This document shows positions 1 to 8,911 of a stretch of 52,662 nt of DNA, in pieces; position 1 is the stretch's first letter, and each line of letters opens with the position of its first letter. The position numbers were made by a program, and so were the translations under genes. Origin of the DNA: Streptococcus sp. DD12. Its GTDB lineage: Bacteria; Bacillota; Bacilli; Lactobacillales; Streptococcaceae. The stretch is taken from contig NZ_KQ969495.1 of the NCBI RefSeq assembly GCF_001578885.1, positions 633,350-686,011 on the forward strand. Direction: 5' to 3'. The notes beneath the pieces were generated by a model, which was given only the letters and a program-made list of their open reading frames with translations, was not told the origin of the DNA and did not search any database.

Positions 1-420
1 TCTTTCGGATGTTGCTGTTTCAGTGCTTGTGGTAGATGATGCTGTGTTGGCATCTGCAGAAGACGGTTGCGCAGATATCTCTGTAGTCGCCTGGTCCTGA
101 CTAGCTGGAGCACTGGTAACGTCGAGACTGTCAGCCTCTACTTTTGTTTGACTACTTTGGGAGGTTTGACTGTTGTCATCAGTTTGACTAGAGGCAGTGT
201 CGGAGGACGACTCAGCATCCTCAATCGCCTCAGCAGAGGCACTAGCTCCTGTCGTCACTTGACCAGTCGCTGTTTCCAGAGGTTGACCAGCCGTCTCATC
301 CGCCAAAACACTTCCTTGCGTCGCAAAGACGGTCCCAATCAGAACAGACGCTACTCCGACACTTAATTTCTTAATCCCATAACGCTCCTTGCGCGCACAA
401 TGCTTTCCTGAATAAAACAC
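1..420 (-). CDS. YSIRK-type cell-wall surface protein, N-terminal part (runs off the window)
   Basis: The frame is open from a GTG at 420 to the window edge, giving 140 codons. The start follows AAAGGAG with a five-base spacer. A competing ATG five bases upstream is in a different frame and does not encode the signal. Residues 13-28 read RYGIKKLSVGVASVLIG, a YSIRK/GxxxS signal motif that directs secretion at the septum in Gram-positive cocci. Cleavage is likely after VLA, near residue 39. The mature start is rich in Ser, Thr, Ala, Glu and Gln with no fold visible, as in many streptococcal LPXTG adhesins or surface enzymes. The functional domains and the sorting signal lie outside the window, so the function is unknown. 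It is a different gene from the serine-rich protein at the right end. Confidence 0.85.
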   Translation of the reverse strand, partial: MFYSGKHCARKERYGIKKLSVGVASVLIGTVFATQGSVLADETAGQPLETATGQVTTGASASAEAIEDAESSSDTASSQTDDNSQTSQSSQTKVEADSLDVTSAPASQDQATTEISAQPSSADANTASSTTSTETATSER

Positions 421-433
421 AGCATCTCCTTTA

Positions 434-485
434 TGTTACAAATGTTACAAGGTTTATCATAACATAGTCCTAGAGAATTTGTAAA
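434..485 (-). promoter_or_regulatory. Promoter and direct repeat before the YSIRK protein gene
   Basis: On the minus strand, TTTACA (480-485) and TATGAT (456-461) are 18 bases apart, and TG precedes the -10 with one base between. Downstream of the -10 the octamer TTGTAACA occurs twice in tandem (443-450 and 434-441) with a nine-base period. This could be a repressor site in the leader or chance. No regulator is known to me for it. Confidence 0.5.
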
Positions 486-501
486 GAAAACAGGGTCATC
501 A

Positions 502-1083
502 TCAGTTGCTATTTTGTCTTTTTTCCGCTAAAACTTCTTGAATACTCTGTACTTTAGGCATATCGCTTTGGTGAGGGTTTATTATTTTTTCCATCCAAAC
601 CATATCGAACCATTCTTGAAATTTATAGCCTGATTTATGAAAGGTTCCCACCAAACGAAAGCCTTCCTTTTCATGAAAATGGCGACTGGCATGACTGAGA
701 TAAGGACCCTCCTGACGAGCTTGCGCAATGCAGGCGTTGATATTGGTAACTCCCATCTTTTGCAGGTCAGCTTCTAAGCGGTGATAAAGCGCATGCCCAA
801 GACCTTGGCCACGCGCCTTTTCTGCTAAATAAATACTGGTTTCAACAGACCAGGCATAGGCAGGGCGCGACTGAAATGCTGATGCATAGGCATAGCCTAA
901 AATTTCCCCCTCTTTTTCAATCACCAAAAAAGGGTAAAAAGCCGAAATAGATTGCCATCTTTTGCGAAAGCTATCTAGACTCGGTGGCTCGTACTCAAAT
1001 GTAATAGCTGTTTTTTCAACATAGGGTCCATATATAGCTAGAAGCGCTGGGATATCCGCCTCTTTCGCATAACGAATAAGCAT
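502..1083 (-). CDS. GNAT-family N-acetyltransferase (Pat/MnaT-like)
   Basis: This is a 193-residue GNAT protein resembling phosphinothricin or methionine-derivative acetyltransferases, which acetylate small amines with acetyl-CoA in the cytoplasm. The N-terminus (IRYAKEADIPALLAIYGPYV) and the ARGQGLGHALYHRLE acetyl-CoA loop near residues 90-105 are typical. The C-terminus has FHEKEGFRLVGTFHKSGYKF, also typical of the Pat group. About 25 extra residues follow the core. The start lies six bases after the rlmD stop, with AGTAGG as its ribosome site inside the rlmD tail, so the two are co-transcribed. The true substrate cannot be read from sequence. Confidence 0.85.
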   Translation of the reverse strand: MLIRYAKEADIPALLAIYGPYVEKTAITFEYEPPSLDSFRKRWQSISAFYPFLVIEKEGEILGYAYASAFQSRPAYAWSVETSIYLAEKARGQGLGHALYHRLEADLQKMGVTNINACIAQARQEGPYLSHASRHFHEKEGFRLVGTFHKSGYKFQEWFDMVWMEKIINPHQSDMPKVQSIQEVLAEKRQNSN

Positions 1084-1089
1084 AAGTAC

Positions 1090-2442
1090 CTACTTTCTTA
1101 CCAGTTTCACTACGGCTTCCGTACGAGCAGTTTGTGGGAACATATCGACGGACTGGATGTAAGCCACATCGTAAACGCGTGTTAAGGTCACCAAATCTCT
1201 GGCCAGAGTTGAGACATTACAAGAAACATAGACCATCCTTTCAGGTGCATAGGCCACAATCGTCTCTAATAACTGCTTGTCTAAACCAGTACGCGGTGGG
1301 TCCACTACAATTGCATCGGCACGGTAGCCTTCCCGATACCAACGGGGAATAATCGTTTCAGCCTTTCCCGCTTCGTAATGCGTGTTGGCATAACCCATTT
1401 GTTTGGCATTCGCCTTAGCATCCGCGATTGCTTCCGGAATGATATCCATCCCACGCACCTCGGCTACCTTATTAGCAAATGCAAAACCAATGGTCCCGAC
1501 ACCACAATAAGCATCGATCAACCGATCAGAAGCAGTCACCTCCAAAGCTTTTACAGCCTCGCTATAGAGTGCTTGCGTTTGACTAGGATTTAGTTGATAA
1601 AAAGCCCGTGGAGATAAGGCAAACTGGTAATCCAAAACAGCTTCATTAATTGTTTCTTTGCCCCAGATGATTTCAGTTTTATCCCCATAGATGTCACTCG
1701 TTTTCTTGGTCTGCCAATTGACCGCAACTGTCACAACTTCAGGATGTTGGGCCACAAGTTCTTTGACAACTGCAGACAGACGGACCTGTTTAGAAGTTAC
1801 TAGAATCACTTGAACCTGACCGCTAGTCTGCCCTTGACGCACCATGAGGGTTCGAATGCCTTGTTGTTTACGCTCATCATAAATAGGCAAGCGGTGCTTT
1901 TTTAACAGGCTAACAATAGTATTGACAACGGCTTGTGTCACGCGGTCTTGTACCAAACAATTATCTAAAGGAACCAAGTGATGGCTCCCTTCAGCATAGA
2001 GTCCTGCTTTCACTTGGCCCTTAATGGGGCGTGTCTGAAATTGCAACTTAGCCCGATAATGCCAAGGCTCATCCATACCAATAGTGGGGCGTAAGTCATA
2101 ACTTTCATACCCTTGTGGCCGAAACTTTTTAAGGGCTTGACCTAACAAATCACGCTTAAATTCTAGTTGTTTGTCATAGCGCAGATGCATGATTTGACAC
2201 CCGCCACAGGTTTCATAGATGGGACAGTCTGGCTGCACGCGAAACTTGGAAGGTTTGTTTATCTCGAGCAACTTAGCCTCAGCAAAATTTCGACCTACCT
2301 TTGTAATTTTGCAAAAGACCTCCTCTCCTTTAAGGGCGCCCTTAACGAAAACTAGGGTTTTTTGAAAATAACCAATCCCCTCACCATTGATACCCATACG
2401 TTTAATTTTTAAAACACAGGTTTGTCGTTCTCTTAGTGCCAT
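1090..2442 (-). CDS. rlmD: 23S rRNA (uracil-5-)-methyltransferase, RlmD/RumA family
   Basis: This SAM-dependent enzyme methylates uracil C5 in 23S rRNA. The 450 residues start with a TRAM domain (about 5-60). An iron-sulphur cysteine group follows (C73, C79, C82 in [10 protein letters not shown], with a candidate fourth in LDNC near 162). The C-terminal half is a Rossmann methyltransferase with [19 protein letters not shown] and the catalytic [11 protein letters not shown] cysteine. Gram-positive members are often annotated RlmD or RlmCD and may modify U747, U1939 or both, so the exact uridine is not decided here. The start follows AGAGG. The gene lies downstream of the ptsHI terminator and precedes the GNAT gene by six bases. 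Confidence 0.9.
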   Translation of the reverse strand: MALRERQTCVLKIKRMGINGEGIGYFQKTLVFVKGALKGEEVFCKITKVGRNFAEAKLLEINKPSKFRVQPDCPIYETCGGCQIMHLRYDKQLEFKRDLLGQALKKFRPQGYESYDLRPTIGMDEPWHYRAKLQFQTRPIKGQVKAGLYAEGSHHLVPLDNCLVQDRVTQAVVNTIVSLLKKHRLPIYDERKQQGIRTLMVRQGQTSGQVQVILVTSKQVRLSAVVKELVAQHPEVVTVAVNWQTKKTSDIYGDKTEIIWGKETINEAVLDYQFALSPRAFYQLNPSQTQALYSEAVKALEVTASDRLIDAYCGVGTIGFAFANKVAEVRGMDIIPEAIADAKANAKQMGYANTHYEAGKAETIIPRWYREGYRADAIVVDPPRTGLDKQLLETIVAYAPERMVYVSCNVSTLARDLVTLTRVYDVAYIQSVDMFPQTARTEAVVKLVRK

Positions 2443-2498
2443 ATAATCCTCTTCCTTACGCTAACTGCCTTTTATTTTAGCAAAAAAAGGGCTAAAAA

Positions 2499-2529
2499 AG
2501 AACCCTCAACCCCAAGGGTCAAAGGTTCT
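2499..2529 (-). terminator. Rho-independent terminator of ptsHI
   Basis: Fourteen stem pairs including G-U pairs close a three-base loop, followed on the minus strand by six T (2493-2498). It lies 15 bases after the ptsI stop. Confidence 0.85.
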
Positions 2530-2544
2530 AGCTATTGGCGAATT

Positions 2545-4278
2545 TTAGTCAAAATCCACGTACTCTTTTTCAAGTTCGAGAACTTCTTCCATTGTCGCAC
2601 ATTCAGTCAAAGCACGGTTTGCTAATTCTTCCATTTTAGCAGTGTCCAATTTCTTCATGAGACTACGTGTCCGAAGAACAGAAGTTGCTGACATAGAGAA
2701 TTCATCTAGACCCATACCAACCAAGAGTGGTACTGCTTTTTGGTCACCAGCCATTTCACCACACATACCAGCCCATTTGCCTTCTGCATGAGCAGCTTTG
2801 ATAACATTGTTAATCAAGCGCAGGATAGAAGGGTTGTAAGGTTGATAGAGGTAAGAAACTTGCTCATTCATCCGGTCAGCAGCCATGGTGTATTGAATCA
2901 GGTCATTTGTACCAATAGAGAAGAAGTCCACTTCTTTAGCAAATTGGTCAGCCAACATCGCTGCTGCAGGAATTTCAATCATGATACCTACTTGAATGTC
3001 ATCTGAAACAGCAACACCCTCTGCCAGCAATTTAGCTTTTTCTTCTTCTAAGATGCCTTTAGCTGTACGGAATTCTGTCAACAAGGCAACCATTGGGAAC
3101 ATGATACGCAATTGACCGTGAACAGAAGCACGCAACAAAGCACGCAACTGTGTACGGAACATTTGGTTACCTGTTTCAGAAATGGAAATACGCAAAGCAC
3201 GGTAACCCAAGAATGGGTTCATTTCTTTTGGCAGGTCAAAGTAAGGAAGTTCCTTATCTCCACCGATATCCATGGTGCGGACAACGACAGGTTTTCCGTT
3301 CATGCCTTCCAATACAGCTTTATAAGCTTCGTATTGGTCGTCTTCTGTTGGAAAATCTTGTGAATCCATATACAAGAATTCTGTCCGATACAAACCAACG
3401 GCTTCGGCACCGTTATCGTTGACACCTTCGACATCCTTAGGTGTTCCGATATTGGCAGCCAACTCGAAATGTTTTCCGTCAGCTGTAACGGTTTGCGCAT
3501 CCTTCAACAAGGCCCACTCAGCTTTTTGTTTGGCATAAGCTTCACCAGCCGCCTTGTATTCCGCTACTTGCTCATCTGTTGGGTTGATGATAACGTCACC
3601 AGTGATCCCATTGACAGCGACGATATCGCCGTCTTGTACACGTTCCGTAATATCATTAGTTCCCAAAACTGCAGCGATTTCAAGGGTACGTGCCATGATA
3701 GCGGAGTGGCTTGTACGTCCCCCAATGTTCGTTACAAAAGCTTTAACATAGTTCTTGTTAAGCTGAGCAGTGTCAGAAGGTGTCAAGTCGTGGGCAATCA
3801 CGATAGCTTCTTCAGTGATTGCTGCAGGGTTTGGCAAGGTTTTGCCAAGAAGATTTGCCAAAACACGCTTAGTAACGTCGCGGATATCCGCTGCACGTTC
3901 TTGCATATAAGGGTTATCTTCCATCCCTTCAAAGATTGCGATAAACATATCGGTCACTTCTTTAAGGGCTGCTTCTGCATTAACTTGTTTACTTGTGATA
4001 GCGTCTTTGATTTGACCGATGAGTTCTGGGTCAGCCAGAACCATCAAGTGTGCATCAAAAACGGCTGCTGCTTCTGCACCAAGGCTTTTAACGGCTTGTT
4101 CTTTAATCAGAGAAAGCTCGTCTTCAGACGCTTTAAGTGCGACATCAAGGCGAGCTTCTTCTGCATTTGTATCTTCAACTGTTACAGTTTCAAATGACAA
4201 ATCAGGTTGGACAAGTCGATATGCCTTAGCAACGGCAACACCATCAGATGCTGCAATTCCTTTAAGCATTTCTGTCAT
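2545..4278 (-). CDS. ptsI: Phosphoenolpyruvate-protein phosphotransferase (PTS enzyme I)
   Basis: Enzyme I autophosphorylates with PEP and passes the phosphate to HPr, the first step for every PTS sugar in the cell, including the fructose system encoded in this window. The 577 residues match the family length. The N-terminal HPr-binding and phosphohistidine part contains [12 protein letters not shown] with the active histidine near residue 191. The C-terminal PEP-binding barrel contains [34 protein letters not shown] and the MCGEMAGD loop with its conserved cysteine. It begins four bases after ptsH and ends at a strong terminator, so ptsHI is a two-gene unit. Start [11 protein letters not shown] matches the family. 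Confidence 0.97.
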   Translation of the reverse strand: MTEMLKGIAASDGVAVAKAYRLVQPDLSFETVTVEDTNAEEARLDVALKASEDELSLIKEQAVKSLGAEAAAVFDAHLMVLADPELIGQIKDAITSKQVNAEAALKEVTDMFIAIFEGMEDNPYMQERAADIRDVTKRVLANLLGKTLPNPAAITEEAIVIAHDLTPSDTAQLNKNYVKAFVTNIGGRTSHSAIMARTLEIAAVLGTNDITERVQDGDIVAVNGITGDVIINPTDEQVAEYKAAGEAYAKQKAEWALLKDAQTVTADGKHFELAANIGTPKDVEGVNDNGAEAVGLYRTEFLYMDSQDFPTEDDQYEAYKAVLEGMNGKPVVVRTMDIGGDKELPYFDLPKEMNPFLGYRALRISISETGNQMFRTQLRALLRASVHGQLRIMFPMVALLTEFRTAKGILEEEKAKLLAEGVAVSDDIQVGIMIEIPAAAMLADQFAKEVDFFSIGTNDLIQYTMAADRMNEQVSYLYQPYNPSILRLINNVIKAAHAEGKWAGMCGEMAGDQKAVPLLVGMGLDEFSMSATSVLRTRSLMKKLDTAKMEELANRALTECATMEEVLELEKEYVDFD

Positions 4279-4282
4279 TGTC

Positions 4283-4546
4283 TTATGCCAATCCTTCCGT
4301 AGTCATTGTTTCAGTAATTGCTGCAATTGCGTCGTCTGCATCTGCACCTTCAGCTGAAATAGTCACATCAGCTCCTTGGCCGACACCAAGACTCATAACA
4401 CCCATAATTGATTTCAAGTTAACGGCTTTACCTTTGTAGTCAAGGGTAATGTCTGAAGCAAATTTGCTAGCTGTTTGCACAAGCAAAGTTGCTGGACGTG
4501 CGTGAATCCCTGTTTCTGCAACAATGTGAAAATCTTTTGAAGCCAT
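4283..4546 (-). CDS. ptsH: Phosphocarrier protein HPr
   Basis: HPr carries phosphate from enzyme I to sugar-specific EIIA domains. In Firmicutes it is also phosphorylated on a serine by HPr kinase, and that form is the CcpA co-repressor. The 87-residue protein has the active His15 in ETGIHARPA and regulatory Ser46 in [10 protein letters not shown]. The start follows AAGGAGAACC. It connects functionally to the cre-like sites before fruR, malX and bdhA in this window. Confidence 0.98.
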   Translation of the reverse strand: MASKDFHIVAETGIHARPATLLVQTASKFASDITLDYKGKAVNLKSIMGVMSLGVGQGADVTISAEGADADDAIAAITETMTTEGLA

Positions 4547-4610
4547 GTGATGGTTCTCCTTTTTCTTTTTGAAAATTTTGAATTATCTATGATAACCCTT
4601 ACAATGAGAT

Positions 4611-4638
4611 ATTATAGCACAGTCAAAATGAATGTCAA
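4611..4638 (-). promoter_or_regulatory. ptsHI promoter
   Basis: On the minus strand, a perfect TTGACA (4633-4638) and a perfect TATAAT (4611-4616) are 16 bases apart. A leader of about 60 bases follows. This fits a strong housekeeping promoter. Confidence 0.88.
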
Positions 4639-4663
4639 GTCTTACTTGTCTTTAAGACCCTAC

Positions 4664-4691
4664 TTTTTGAAAATGCTATCATTTTCAAAAA
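4664..4691. repeat. AT-rich inverted repeat between divergent ptsH and pyrDA
   Basis: Perfect 11-base arms (TTTTTGAAAAT / ATTTTCAAAAA) flank GCTATC. It lies between the ptsH -35 (4638) and the pyrDA -35 (4750) and is A/T-rich with no clear U-tract. It may be an operator or a cruciform rather than a terminator. No regulator is assigned. Confidence 0.5.
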
Positions 4692-4749
4692 TTTTCTGAA
4701 AAACTGAATCCCGCTTTCACTCACTCTCTTAGAAACAAGCTGATCTACC

Positions 4750-4796
4750 TTGCTGACTTTGCGGATAAATGCTATACTTAAGCCAAGAAAAAGGAG
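4750..4796 (+). promoter_or_regulatory. pyrDA promoter and ribosome binding site
   Basis: TTGCTG (4750-4755) and TATACT (4773-4778) are separated by 17 bases. The Shine-Dalgarno AAGGAGG follows, six bases before the ATG at 4803. The leader is only about 20 bases, so no long attenuator is present. Confidence 0.75.
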
Positions 4797-4802
4797 GTTC
4801 CC

Positions 4803-5735
4803 ATGGCACAATTACAGACTCAAATCGGGGCATTTCACTTCGACAATTGTTTTATGAATGCAGCAGGTGTTTACTGCATGACACGCGAAGAACTCGAGCA
4901 GATTGAACAATCACAGGCCGGCTCATTCGTCACTAAGACTGGTACACTAGAAGCGCGTCCAGGAAACCCTGAACCACGTTATGTCAATACGGACTGGGGC
5001 TCTATTAATTCAATGGGCTTACCTAATTTAGGATTCACCTATTATCTGGATTATGTCACTGAATTACAAAAAGACCCTAGCAGCAAACCCCACTTCCTTT
5101 CTTTGGTGGGGATGTCACCAGAAGAAACCCACATTATCCTCAAAAAGGTTGAAGAAAGTGACTACCAAGGTCTCGTGGAACTCAATCTTTCTTGTCCAAA
5201 CGTTCCAGGCAAACCTCAAATCGCCTATGATTTTGAAACAACAGATGCTATCTTGAAGGAAGTTTTCAGCTACTTCACCAAACCTTTAGGGGTCAAATTG
5301 CCCCCTTACTTTGATATCGTCCACTTTGATCAAGCCGCTGCCATTTTCAATCAATACCCTTTGGCATTTGTCAACTGCGTTAACTCCATCGGAAATGGTC
5401 TAGTCATTGAGGACGAAAGTGTTGTGATTAAACCTAAAAATGGTTTTGGTGGTATCGGCGGTGACTTTATCAAACCGACTGCCTTGGCTAATGTCCACGC
5501 CTTCTACAAACGCCTCAACCCAGAGATTAAAATTATCGGTACAGGCGGTGTAAAAACTGGTCGGGATGCCTTCGAACACATTCTCTGTGGTGCCAGCATG
5601 GTTCAAGTCGGGACTGCACTTCAAAAAGAAGGTCCACAGATTTTCGACCGTCTGTCTCAAGAACTTAAAAGCATTATGGATGAAAAGGGCTACGACAGCC
5701 TAGATGACTTTAGAGGCAAACTGCACTACTTATAA
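4803..5735 (+). CDS. pyrDA: Dihydroorotate dehydrogenase, class 1A (fumarate-type)
   Basis: This FMN enzyme oxidises dihydroorotate to orotate in pyrimidine synthesis. Class 1A enzymes are soluble homodimers that use fumarate and need no PyrK partner. The 310 residues match the family (about 311 in Lactococcus). The catalytic base is Cys131 in [15 protein letters not shown]-binding stretches include [28 protein letters not shown]. It stands alone with its own promoter and terminator, away from other pyr genes, which is usual for this streptococcal form. Confidence 0.95.
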   Translation: MAQLQTQIGAFHFDNCFMNAAGVYCMTREELEQIEQSQAGSFVTKTGTLEARPGNPEPRYVNTDWGSINSMGLPNLGFTYYLDYVTELQKDPSSKPHFLSLVGMSPEETHIILKKVEESDYQGLVELNLSCPNVPGKPQIAYDFETTDAILKEVFSYFTKPLGVKLPPYFDIVHFDQAAAIFNQYPLAFVNCVNSIGNGLVIEDESVVIKPKNGFGGIGGDFIKPTALANVHAFYKRLNPEIKIIGTGGVKTGRDAFEHILCGASMVQVGTALQKEGPQIFDRLSQELKSIMDEKGYDSLDDFRGKLHYL

Positions 5736-5744
5736 GATACAAGA

Positions 5745-5775
5745 AAAGCCTGGGACTTCTGTCCAGGCTTTTTGA
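5745..5775 (+). terminator. pyrDA terminator
   Basis: An AAGCCTGG stem with one bulged G, loop TTCT, and a GTCCAGGCTT arm is followed by five T, ten bases after the stop codon. Confidence 0.8.
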
Positions 5776-5848
5776 TTTTCTGAAAATGAAGACAGGCAAG
5801 ACAAGTTTCAATAACCAAAAACTGTGTCTTCATCTTACCAACCGCTTC

Positions 5849-6016
5849 TTAGTCTTCCCAATCGTCATCATCACCATCATAAGCTTTATTATTGGCATCG
5901 ATAACTTTGGGATCAACTTTCGGGGGCTTTACAGAGTTAATGGATAGTATAATCATCACCATCTTGATGAGTGTAAATACTAGCAAGGCTATAGCGAGAA
6001 GCGTCAAAGCTGACAT
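5849..6016 (-). CDS. Small single-pass membrane protein with acidic tail
   Basis: This is a 55-residue protein with one hydrophobic segment (about residues 3-26, ALTLLAIALLVFTLIKMVMI) followed by a Lys/Pro/Asp linker and an acidic end, YDGDDDDWED. The start at 6016 has AAAGAGG six bases upstream. A longer reading frame begins at 6064, but its first codons lie inside the hup terminator hairpin, so it is rejected. I recognise no family and give no function. It is downstream of hup on the same strand but separated by the terminator, so it may depend on readthrough. Confidence 0.65.
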   Translation of the reverse strand: MSALTLLAIALLVFTLIKMVMIILSINSVKPPKVDPKVIDANNKAYDGDDDDWED

Positions 6017-6044
6017 ATTCACCTCTTTAGAAGAACAGATAGGA

Positions 6045-6072
6045 AAAGTCTGTTGACCTTTCAACAGACTTT
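6045..6072 (-). terminator. hup terminator
   Basis: Perfect 12-base arms AAAGTCTGTTGA / TCAACAGACTTT enclose a four-base loop. On the minus strand the hairpin is followed by only four T, so it may be leaky and allow expression of the next small gene. Confidence 0.75.
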
Positions 6073-6079
6073 CTAACTA

Positions 6080-6355
6080 TTATTTTACAGCGTCTTTAAG
6101 AGCTTTACCTGCTTTGAAGGCTGGCACTTTAGAAGCAGCAATTTCGATTTCTTTACCAGTTTGTGGGTTGCGACCTTTACGTGCAGCACGTTCACGAACT
6201 TCAAAGTTACCAAAACCGATCAATTGAACTTTTTCGCCTTCTACAAGGAAACCTTCGATAGCTGCGAATACGGCATCAACAGCTGCTGCTGAATCTTTTT
6301 TAGTCAATTCTGTAGCTTCTGCCACTTTTGCAATCAAATCTTGTTTGTTAGCCAT
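6080..6355 (-). CDS. hup: HU DNA-binding nucleoid protein
   Basis: This is a 91-residue HU protein that bends and compacts DNA as a dimer. It starts [30 protein letters not shown] and has the [24 protein letters not shown] beta-arm with the proline that intercalates into DNA, ending [14 protein letters not shown]. Length and sequence match streptococcal HU closely. The ribosome site GGAGG lies before ATG. The gene has its own promoter and terminator. Confidence 0.98.
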   Translation of the reverse strand: MANKQDLIAKVAEATELTKKDSAAAVDAVFAAIEGFLVEGEKVQLIGFGNFEVRERAARKGRNPQTGKEIEIAASKVPAFKAGKALKDAVK

Positions 6356-6382
6356 GTAACAAATCCTCCAAAAATATTTTAT

Positions 6383-6438
6383 AGACGTTTCAACGTCTTA
6401 ACACCAACCATCTTACCCTAAAGATGGCCTAACGTCAA
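6383..6438 (-). promoter_or_regulatory. hup promoter region with a 16-base dyad
   Basis: On the minus strand TTGACG (6433-6438) and TAAGAT (6410-6415) are 17 bases apart. Downstream, a perfect inverted repeat AGACGTT-GA-AACGTCT covers 6383-6398 in the leader and directly precedes a second possible -10, TATAAA. The dyad could be an operator, an mRNA 5' hairpin, or part of a second promoter. Confidence 0.65.
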
Positions 6439-6452
6439 GCTTTAAACGTGTT

Positions 6453-7055
6453 TTAATCGTTTTTCTTATAGATACTAAAAGAAATCTTATCCTGTGCCAA
6501 ATCTAGGTTCTCTGCTTTAAGAAAAGTATTAGCTGTCGCCGAACTCGCCATGTTTTCAAGTTGTAATGTAATCGTCTCTGAATCAATATCAATGGAAACA
6601 AACTGAGGTAAGTCCACATGCCCTTTGAGGTATTTCAAGATTTCACTACTTGGGAGGGACAGAGTTCCGACTGAAAAAGAGGTCATTTTGAGACGGATAG
6701 ACCCAGAAGAGGTGACCTGAGGGTCAAAATAGCAGGTCAGAGGAATCTTATAGCCCAAAAAAGTATAGCTCCCCTCAAAAACCATCTGACTAGACGTTGC
6801 ATAAAAACGGTATTGAGAAGATTTGGTATAGTCTTTAAGGTAGGAGGCTGCTGCTTGGTTAAATTCCTTGCGGCTAGTGGTCAAAGTCCCGATTTTAACC
6901 GCTCCTGTCGTGTCAACTTGTTCTGACTGACTAACTGTTGTCGGCCAAAAGATACGAACACCAACCACTCCAACAAAAGCGAGGTTGAGGGCTAAAAGGA
7001 CAAAGAATAGCCATTTCCAAATAACGTGTTTTTTACCAGTTTGATTGTGTGTCAC
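6453..7055 (-). CDS. YpmS-family (DUF2140) membrane-anchored protein
   Basis: The 200-residue product begins at GTG 7055 ([15 protein letters not shown]) with GGAG seven bases upstream. The start lies 23 bases inside the end of the SGNH hydrolase gene. One transmembrane helix (about 13-34) is followed by an extracellular domain of the DUF2140/YpmS type (RKEFNQAAASYLKDY, FEGSYTFLGYKIPLTCYFDP). The biochemical role of this family is not established. The constant pairing with a YpmR-type SGNH hydrolase suggests the two act together at the envelope. An upstream extension to 7235 would only reuse hydrolase DNA in another frame and is rejected. Confidence 0.85.
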   Translation of the reverse strand: MTHNQTGKKHVIWKWLFFVLLALNLAFVGVVGVRIFWPTTVSQSEQVDTTGAVKIGTLTTSRKEFNQAAASYLKDYTKSSQYRFYATSSQMVFEGSYTFLGYKIPLTCYFDPQVTSSGSIRLKMTSFSVGTLSLPSSEILKYLKGHVDLPQFVSIDIDSETITLQLENMASSATANTFLKAENLDLAQDKISFSIYKKND

Positions 7056-7866
7056 GGATTTTCTCCATTGTTGCTTCTGCCATAATCGCATAGCCCCGGT
7101 TATTAGGGTGAAAATGGTCCCCATCATACAAGGCATCATTAGAAATACTGATATTTCCAGAAGTCTCCTGAGTGATGCCACCTTTTCCATCGATGCCCTT
7201 GTAGAGCAAATCATTAATAGGAACAAAGTAAACACCTTGATATGACTGCGTCACTGCTAAGGTGGCCTCATTCCAGTTATCTATAATATCCTGCATAGCG
7301 GTTAGGTCAGGAAAATTGAGGTAAAAAGGATTGTAAATCCCCATAATATAAATAGGCAATTGCGGGTTATCTCGCCGAGCGAGGTCAATAATTTGACGCA
7401 ACCGTTTCTGATAAGCCTTTTGGGGTTGCTTAAAGCTTGAGACCGTCAGGTTAGAGAGATTGCCCTTCACTACCTTGAGCACATCATTGCCACCAACGGT
7501 TACAGTCATGAGCTTGGCTGACTTTAAGGACTTCTGAATGGCCTTATTTTCTGTCATACGTTTCAAAATCTGCTGACTGGTATTTCCAGAAACACCAAAA
7601 TTCTTGGTCTTGACGCGCACGTCATAGTTTTTTTCTAATGCCTTACCTAAAAGAGGCACATAGCCACCTTTCTGTGTCGTATCGCCGACACCTTCCGTCA
7701 AGGAATCCCCAATCGCCACCATGGTCCAGCGTTCCTTGGTCACCGTCTGTGCCACCCGTTCGACCGTTGGACGCACGCTTGGCACTAAAAACCAAAAGAG
7801 ACCGCAAAAAAGACCTAGTAGGATAAGAAAGAGACCAAAAGTCCTAATTTTCGAACCTTTAAGCAT
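7033..7866 (-). CDS. SGNH/GDSL-family hydrolase, YpmR-like, membrane-anchored
   Basis: This 277-residue protein has an N-terminal membrane anchor (about 8-28) and an outer SGNH esterase domain. Visible blocks are AIGDSLTEG (nucleophile Ser55), the block II/III glycine and asparagine (GVSGNTS, VGGNDVL), and block [12 protein letters not shown] with the catalytic Asp and His. Such enzymes hydrolyse acyl or acetyl esters of lipids or cell-wall polymers; the substrate is unknown. The start codon at 7866 overlaps the degV stop, and its 3' end overlaps ypmS. The tight stack argues for translational coupling. Confidence 0.88.
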   Translation of the reverse strand: MLKGSKIRTFGLFLILLGLFCGLFWFLVPSVRPTVERVAQTVTKERWTMVAIGDSLTEGVGDTTQKGGYVPLLGKALEKNYDVRVKTKNFGVSGNTSQQILKRMTENKAIQKSLKSAKLMTVTVGGNDVLKVVKGNLSNLTVSSFKQPQKAYQKRLRQIIDLARRDNPQLPIYIMGIYNPFYLNFPDLTAMQDIIDNWNEATLAVTQSYQGVYFVPINDLLYKGIDGKGGITQETSGNISISNDALYDGDHFHPNNRGYAIMAEATMEKIRDTQSNW

Positions 7867-8704
7867 AATGCACCATAATCGCAAAGGCGTTTTCGCCCGT
7901 ATGGGTTTGGACAACCGATGTGGTTTCTAGAACGGTAATCGGTGCTTGGGTATGAAGAGCCAGGCGTTCTTTAAATCCTTGAGCAATATCCGCAGTCCCA
8001 CAGTAGGAAATCCCAATTTCAACAATCGATTGGCCCTCAATTTTTTCTGAGATAAAGCCATCTAGCCACTTGTTAAATGTTTTCGCCCCACGCCCTTTAA
8101 CAACAGGCGTCAGGGTTTTATCCTTCATTTCCATAACCACGCGGATGTTTAAGAGCGAGCTTAAAAGACCTGTGACACGACCAATGCGCCCACCTTTAAC
8201 AAGGTTTTCCAATGTTGAAACACCGATAAAGAGTTCGGAATGTTCCCGGACCTTGGCAATCTCTGCGACAATAGCATCCAGCGATGCCCCCTCTTGTGCC
8301 AAACGCGCTGCTGCAGTTACTTGAAAAGTTTGGCATTGGTCTGTGAAATAAGAATCAATGACCGTCACCTGGTCAGAAAGGCCCGCTAATTGCGCGCCTT
8401 GGCGAGCCGCTTCAATGGTACCTGATAAACTATCTGTCAAATGAATCGATACAATCTGGTCAGCCCCTTCTGCTATCAAGCGTTCATAGGTCTCAGCAAA
8501 AAGCCCTACCGGCGGTTGACTGGTTTTTGGCAACTCCTTGTGTTCTTTCATTAGTGATAAGAAATAACCCGGTGCTTTTAAATCCGTATCGGCATAGACA
8601 ACACCTGCAACCATTACAGATAAGGGCACTACTGTGATATCCAGTGCGGAAATTAATTCTGGCGCAATGGTCAAAGAAGAGTCAGTCACAATTTTAATTG
8701 TCAT
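7859..8704 (-). CDS. DegV-family fatty-acid-binding protein
   Basis: The 281 residues form a DegV fold: [18 protein letters not shown] at the N-terminus, [24 protein letters not shown] and [10 protein letters not shown]. DegV/FakB proteins bind a fatty acid and present it to the kinase FakA for phosphorylation and phospholipid synthesis. Whether this copy is a FakB partner is inferred from fold only, since fakA is not in the window. It opens a three-gene unit with the SGNH hydrolase and YpmS genes, all overlapping. Confidence 0.9.
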   Translation of the reverse strand: MTIKIVTDSSLTIAPELISALDITVVPLSVMVAGVVYADTDLKAPGYFLSLMKEHKELPKTSQPPVGLFAETYERLIAEGADQIVSIHLTDSLSGTIEAARQGAQLAGLSDQVTVIDSYFTDQCQTFQVTAAARLAQEGASLDAIVAEIAKVREHSELFIGVSTLENLVKGGRIGRVTGLLSSLLNIRVVMEMKDKTLTPVVKGRGAKTFNKWLDGFISEKIEGQSIVEIGISYCGTADIAQGFKERLALHTQAPITVLETTSVVQTHTGENAFAIMVHYA

Positions 8705-8733
8705 AAGCTTACCATTTCTAGTCTTTTTTCCTT

Positions 8734-8762
8734 ATTGTAACAAGAATAGATTTTAAAAGCAA
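8734..8762 (-). promoter_or_regulatory. Promoter of the degV-SGNH-ypmS operon
   Basis: On the minus strand TTGCTT (8757-8762) and TACAAT (8734-8739) are 17 bases apart. The TSS would lie about 25 bases before the ATG. Confidence 0.72.
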
Positions 8763-8878
8763 AACTTACCCGAAATTTCCTCAAAAAATGACGGGCCAGC
8801 AAAAAATGCTCCTTAATCCTTTTCAGCATGGGCTGACAGATGGTTTTTCTAGAAAAAACTCAAGGTGAAAACATAAAA

Positions 8879-8904
8879 AAACCTAGGGCAAAAGTCCTAG
8901 GTTT
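8879..8904 (-). terminator. Terminator of the glucosaminidase gene
   Basis: Nine-base arms AAACCTAGG / CCTAGGTTT enclose an eight-base interior and are followed on the minus strand by a run of T. It lies eight bases after the stop codon. Confidence 0.87.
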
Positions 8905-8911
8905 GTCATTA

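Noticed and set aside
67..366. Plus-strand open frame at the left edge
   Set aside because: It is a shadow of the YSIRK surface protein on the minus strand, which has a signal motif, promoter and ribosome site.
3469..4197. 242-codon plus-strand frame in ptsI
   Set aside because: Antisense to a full-length enzyme I with all motifs; no ribosome site or family similarity.
7056..7235. N-terminal extension of YpmS
   Set aside because: It reads SGNH hydrolase DNA in another frame; the GTG at 7055 has a ribosome site and gives the usual family N-terminus.
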